From Trichopria drosophilae (lineage: Eukaryota; Arthropoda; Insecta; Hymenoptera; Diapriidae), in NCBI GenBank assembly GCA_030407085.1, contig CM059584.1, positions 61,705,501-61,769,500 of the forward strand: DNA of 64,000 nt, in the 5' to 3' direction. This document shows, piece by piece, positions 62,992 through 64,000 of this stretch; the first letter of the stretch is position 1; every line of letters starts with the position of its first letter. A model generated the notes under the pieces. The model searched no databases, was not told where the DNA came from, and saw only the letters and a program-made list of their open reading frames with translations. A program made the position numbers and the translations under genes.

Positions 62992-64000
62992 TCGGGCAAG
63001 CGTCGAACCATATCTAGACTGCTTCAATTCCAAAGAGGTGTCTATCAAGGAGATTCTCTGAGTCCTCCGATCTTCTGCATCTCACTATTGCCTCTATTCG
63101 TTGCTCTCCAGAAATCTCAAGGGTACATGTGTGGACCGCCTGGTGAACGTGTACATAAGATCACCCATCTTTTCTATATGGACGATCTGAAAGTATACGC
63201 ATCAGGCGAGGATCAATTACATCGATCTCTGAACATCGCCCTCACATACTCGAGAGATATCGGTATGGAATTCGGATTGGACAAGTGTGCAGTCGTTCAT
63301 TTGCACAGACGAAGGTCAGGCTCCCATAACAACGATATAGAGCTCGTCAACGGAAATGTCATCCGCCACCTTAGCGCCGAAGAAGCCTACACATACCTGG
63401 GCGTACCTCAAAGGCATGTCCAGGATGTGCAGGCTGCTAAAACCACCATCATTAAGAAATACCGGCGCATTCTCCGTCAGATCCGGTCATCAGAATTGAC
63501 CGGGAGAAATAAAGTGGCAGCCACGAATATGTTGGCCGTATCACCAGTGCTCTATTCATTTGGAGCACTGAAGTGGAACGTTGACGAGCTAAGGGGTCTT
63601 GACCGAAACACACGGAAGATGATTTGTAAGCAACGCAGTTTGCATTCAAGATCTTCTGTAGAACGACTTTATTTGCCCCGAAATATGGGAGGTCGTGGCC
63701 TTTTAAGCCTGGAGTGTATGCATGACCGATTGATCCTCGAAACAGCTTGCGACGTGATTAATCGAACGGAGGATCCCCTGATGATGCTAGTTCATCAGCA
63801 TGAAATTCGGGGGAAGGGGGCGTTTATGTACAACTCGGCGGAACGAGCGGCGCGAAGACTCCGTCTGGTTTTCAACGCGGGACGTAGTGGTGCACAGGAA
63901 GCTGAATCAGTCATCAACCTGTGCCCAGTGCGTCTCAGGGCTAACATACGGAAGGAACAACTCTGTATGCTGGAGGGAAGGCATATCGACAAGCCGTTGC
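62992..64000 (+). CDS. R4-like ORF, RT palm to thumb, open at the window end
   Basis: A third frame is open for 336 codons with no stop to the end of the window. It shows RGVYQGDSLSPPIFC (motif B), THLFYMDDLKVYA with the catalytic DD (codons at 63181-63186), YTYLGVPQ (motif D/E) and later LPRNMGGRGLLSLE, which is the thumb region block of R4/Dong/R2-type LINEs. The missing C terminus would carry the CCHC knuckle and restriction-like endonuclease; a relic of such a C terminus from a related element lies at 22730-23190. Confidence 0.85.

Larger units (their letters stand above)
61145..64000 (+). mobile_element. R4/Dong-like non-LTR retrotransposon, runs off the window
   Basis: A single-ORF LINE with degenerate 5' UTR (about 61145-61500), an N-terminal region, and RT in three frames. 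Phrases RPITCLNTIYKMLTNILNERI and YMDDLKVYA are typical of the R4/Dong clade. An in-frame TGA (61860-61862) and frameshifts near 62510 and 62970 break the ORF. The 3' end lies beyond base 64000. Confidence 0.85.

Overview
The window looks like a transposon-dense stretch of an arthropod nuclear genome, most likely an insect. It is AT-rich with GC-rich transposon islands. It holds spliced host genes with GT-AG introns, and most of the sequence is mobile elements of nearly every eukaryotic class. The order of insect is not proven by anything seen here; the TA-flanked CAGGGTGATCC-type elements would fit Hymenoptera, but that is a guess.

Host genes are few. A four-exon FK506-binding nuclear protein (Fkbp39/FKBP46 type) runs on the + strand at 26787-30893. 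A short single-exon UPF0729/C18orf32-like gene lies convergently on the - strand at 31853-32053. The first coding exon of an oxysterol-binding protein (PH domain start) lies at 45558-45685 on +. Its remaining exons are not visible, so much of 45.7-64 kb may be its first intron.

Layout: (1) 153-11785, a complete minus-strand Ty3/gypsy-type LTR retrotransposon with gag (three pieces), PR-RT, RH-INT, an unusual zinc-knuckle ORF in the env position, a 2.3-kb leader with a tandem repeat, and LTRs of 834 and 756 bp. (2) 12.3-24.6 kb, DNA transposons: a 767-bp foldback, a 1.4-kb CCCTGCC element with a nested palindrome and tRNA-like loop, and a 3.3-kb Tc1/mariner element with an intact 360-aa DD41D transposase and very long modular inverted repeats. 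A LINE C-terminal relic follows. (3) 24.6-33.3 kb, the host genes between two copies of a foldback element encoding SWIM-type zinc-finger protein pieces. (4) 33.9-38.1 kb, a foldback interrupted by a 1.95-kb GC-rich insertion with a 13-bp target duplication. (5) 40.7-44.3 kb, LINE fragments including a minus-strand LOA/R1-like element with ORF1 and endonuclease but no 3' half. (6) 45.5-52.6 kb, the OSBP exon, then a tRNA-headed SINE with a 16-bp target duplication that was split by a 2.15-kb DNA transposon carrying tRNA-like sequences in both inverted repeats; a second SINE copy follows. (7) 54.8-56.6 kb, two non-autonomous DNA elements. (8) 58-60 kb, a 5'-truncated Penelope-like element with GIY-YIG endonuclease and a hammerhead-like motif. 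(9) 60.3-64 kb, a short LINE tail inserted just before an R4/Dong-like LINE that runs off the window.

The most unusual themes are: related mariner-type elements whose inverted repeats are tandem modules packed with TCAAGGTCA (the consensus of FTZ-F1/ERR-type nuclear receptors); tRNA-like Pol III promoter sequences sitting in hairpin loops or inverted-repeat arms of DNA transposons; an accessory Arg-rich/zinc-knuckle ORF in the gypsy element; and a repeated SWIM foldback family. All coordinates come from reading the sequence by eye; repeat edges may be off by a few bases.
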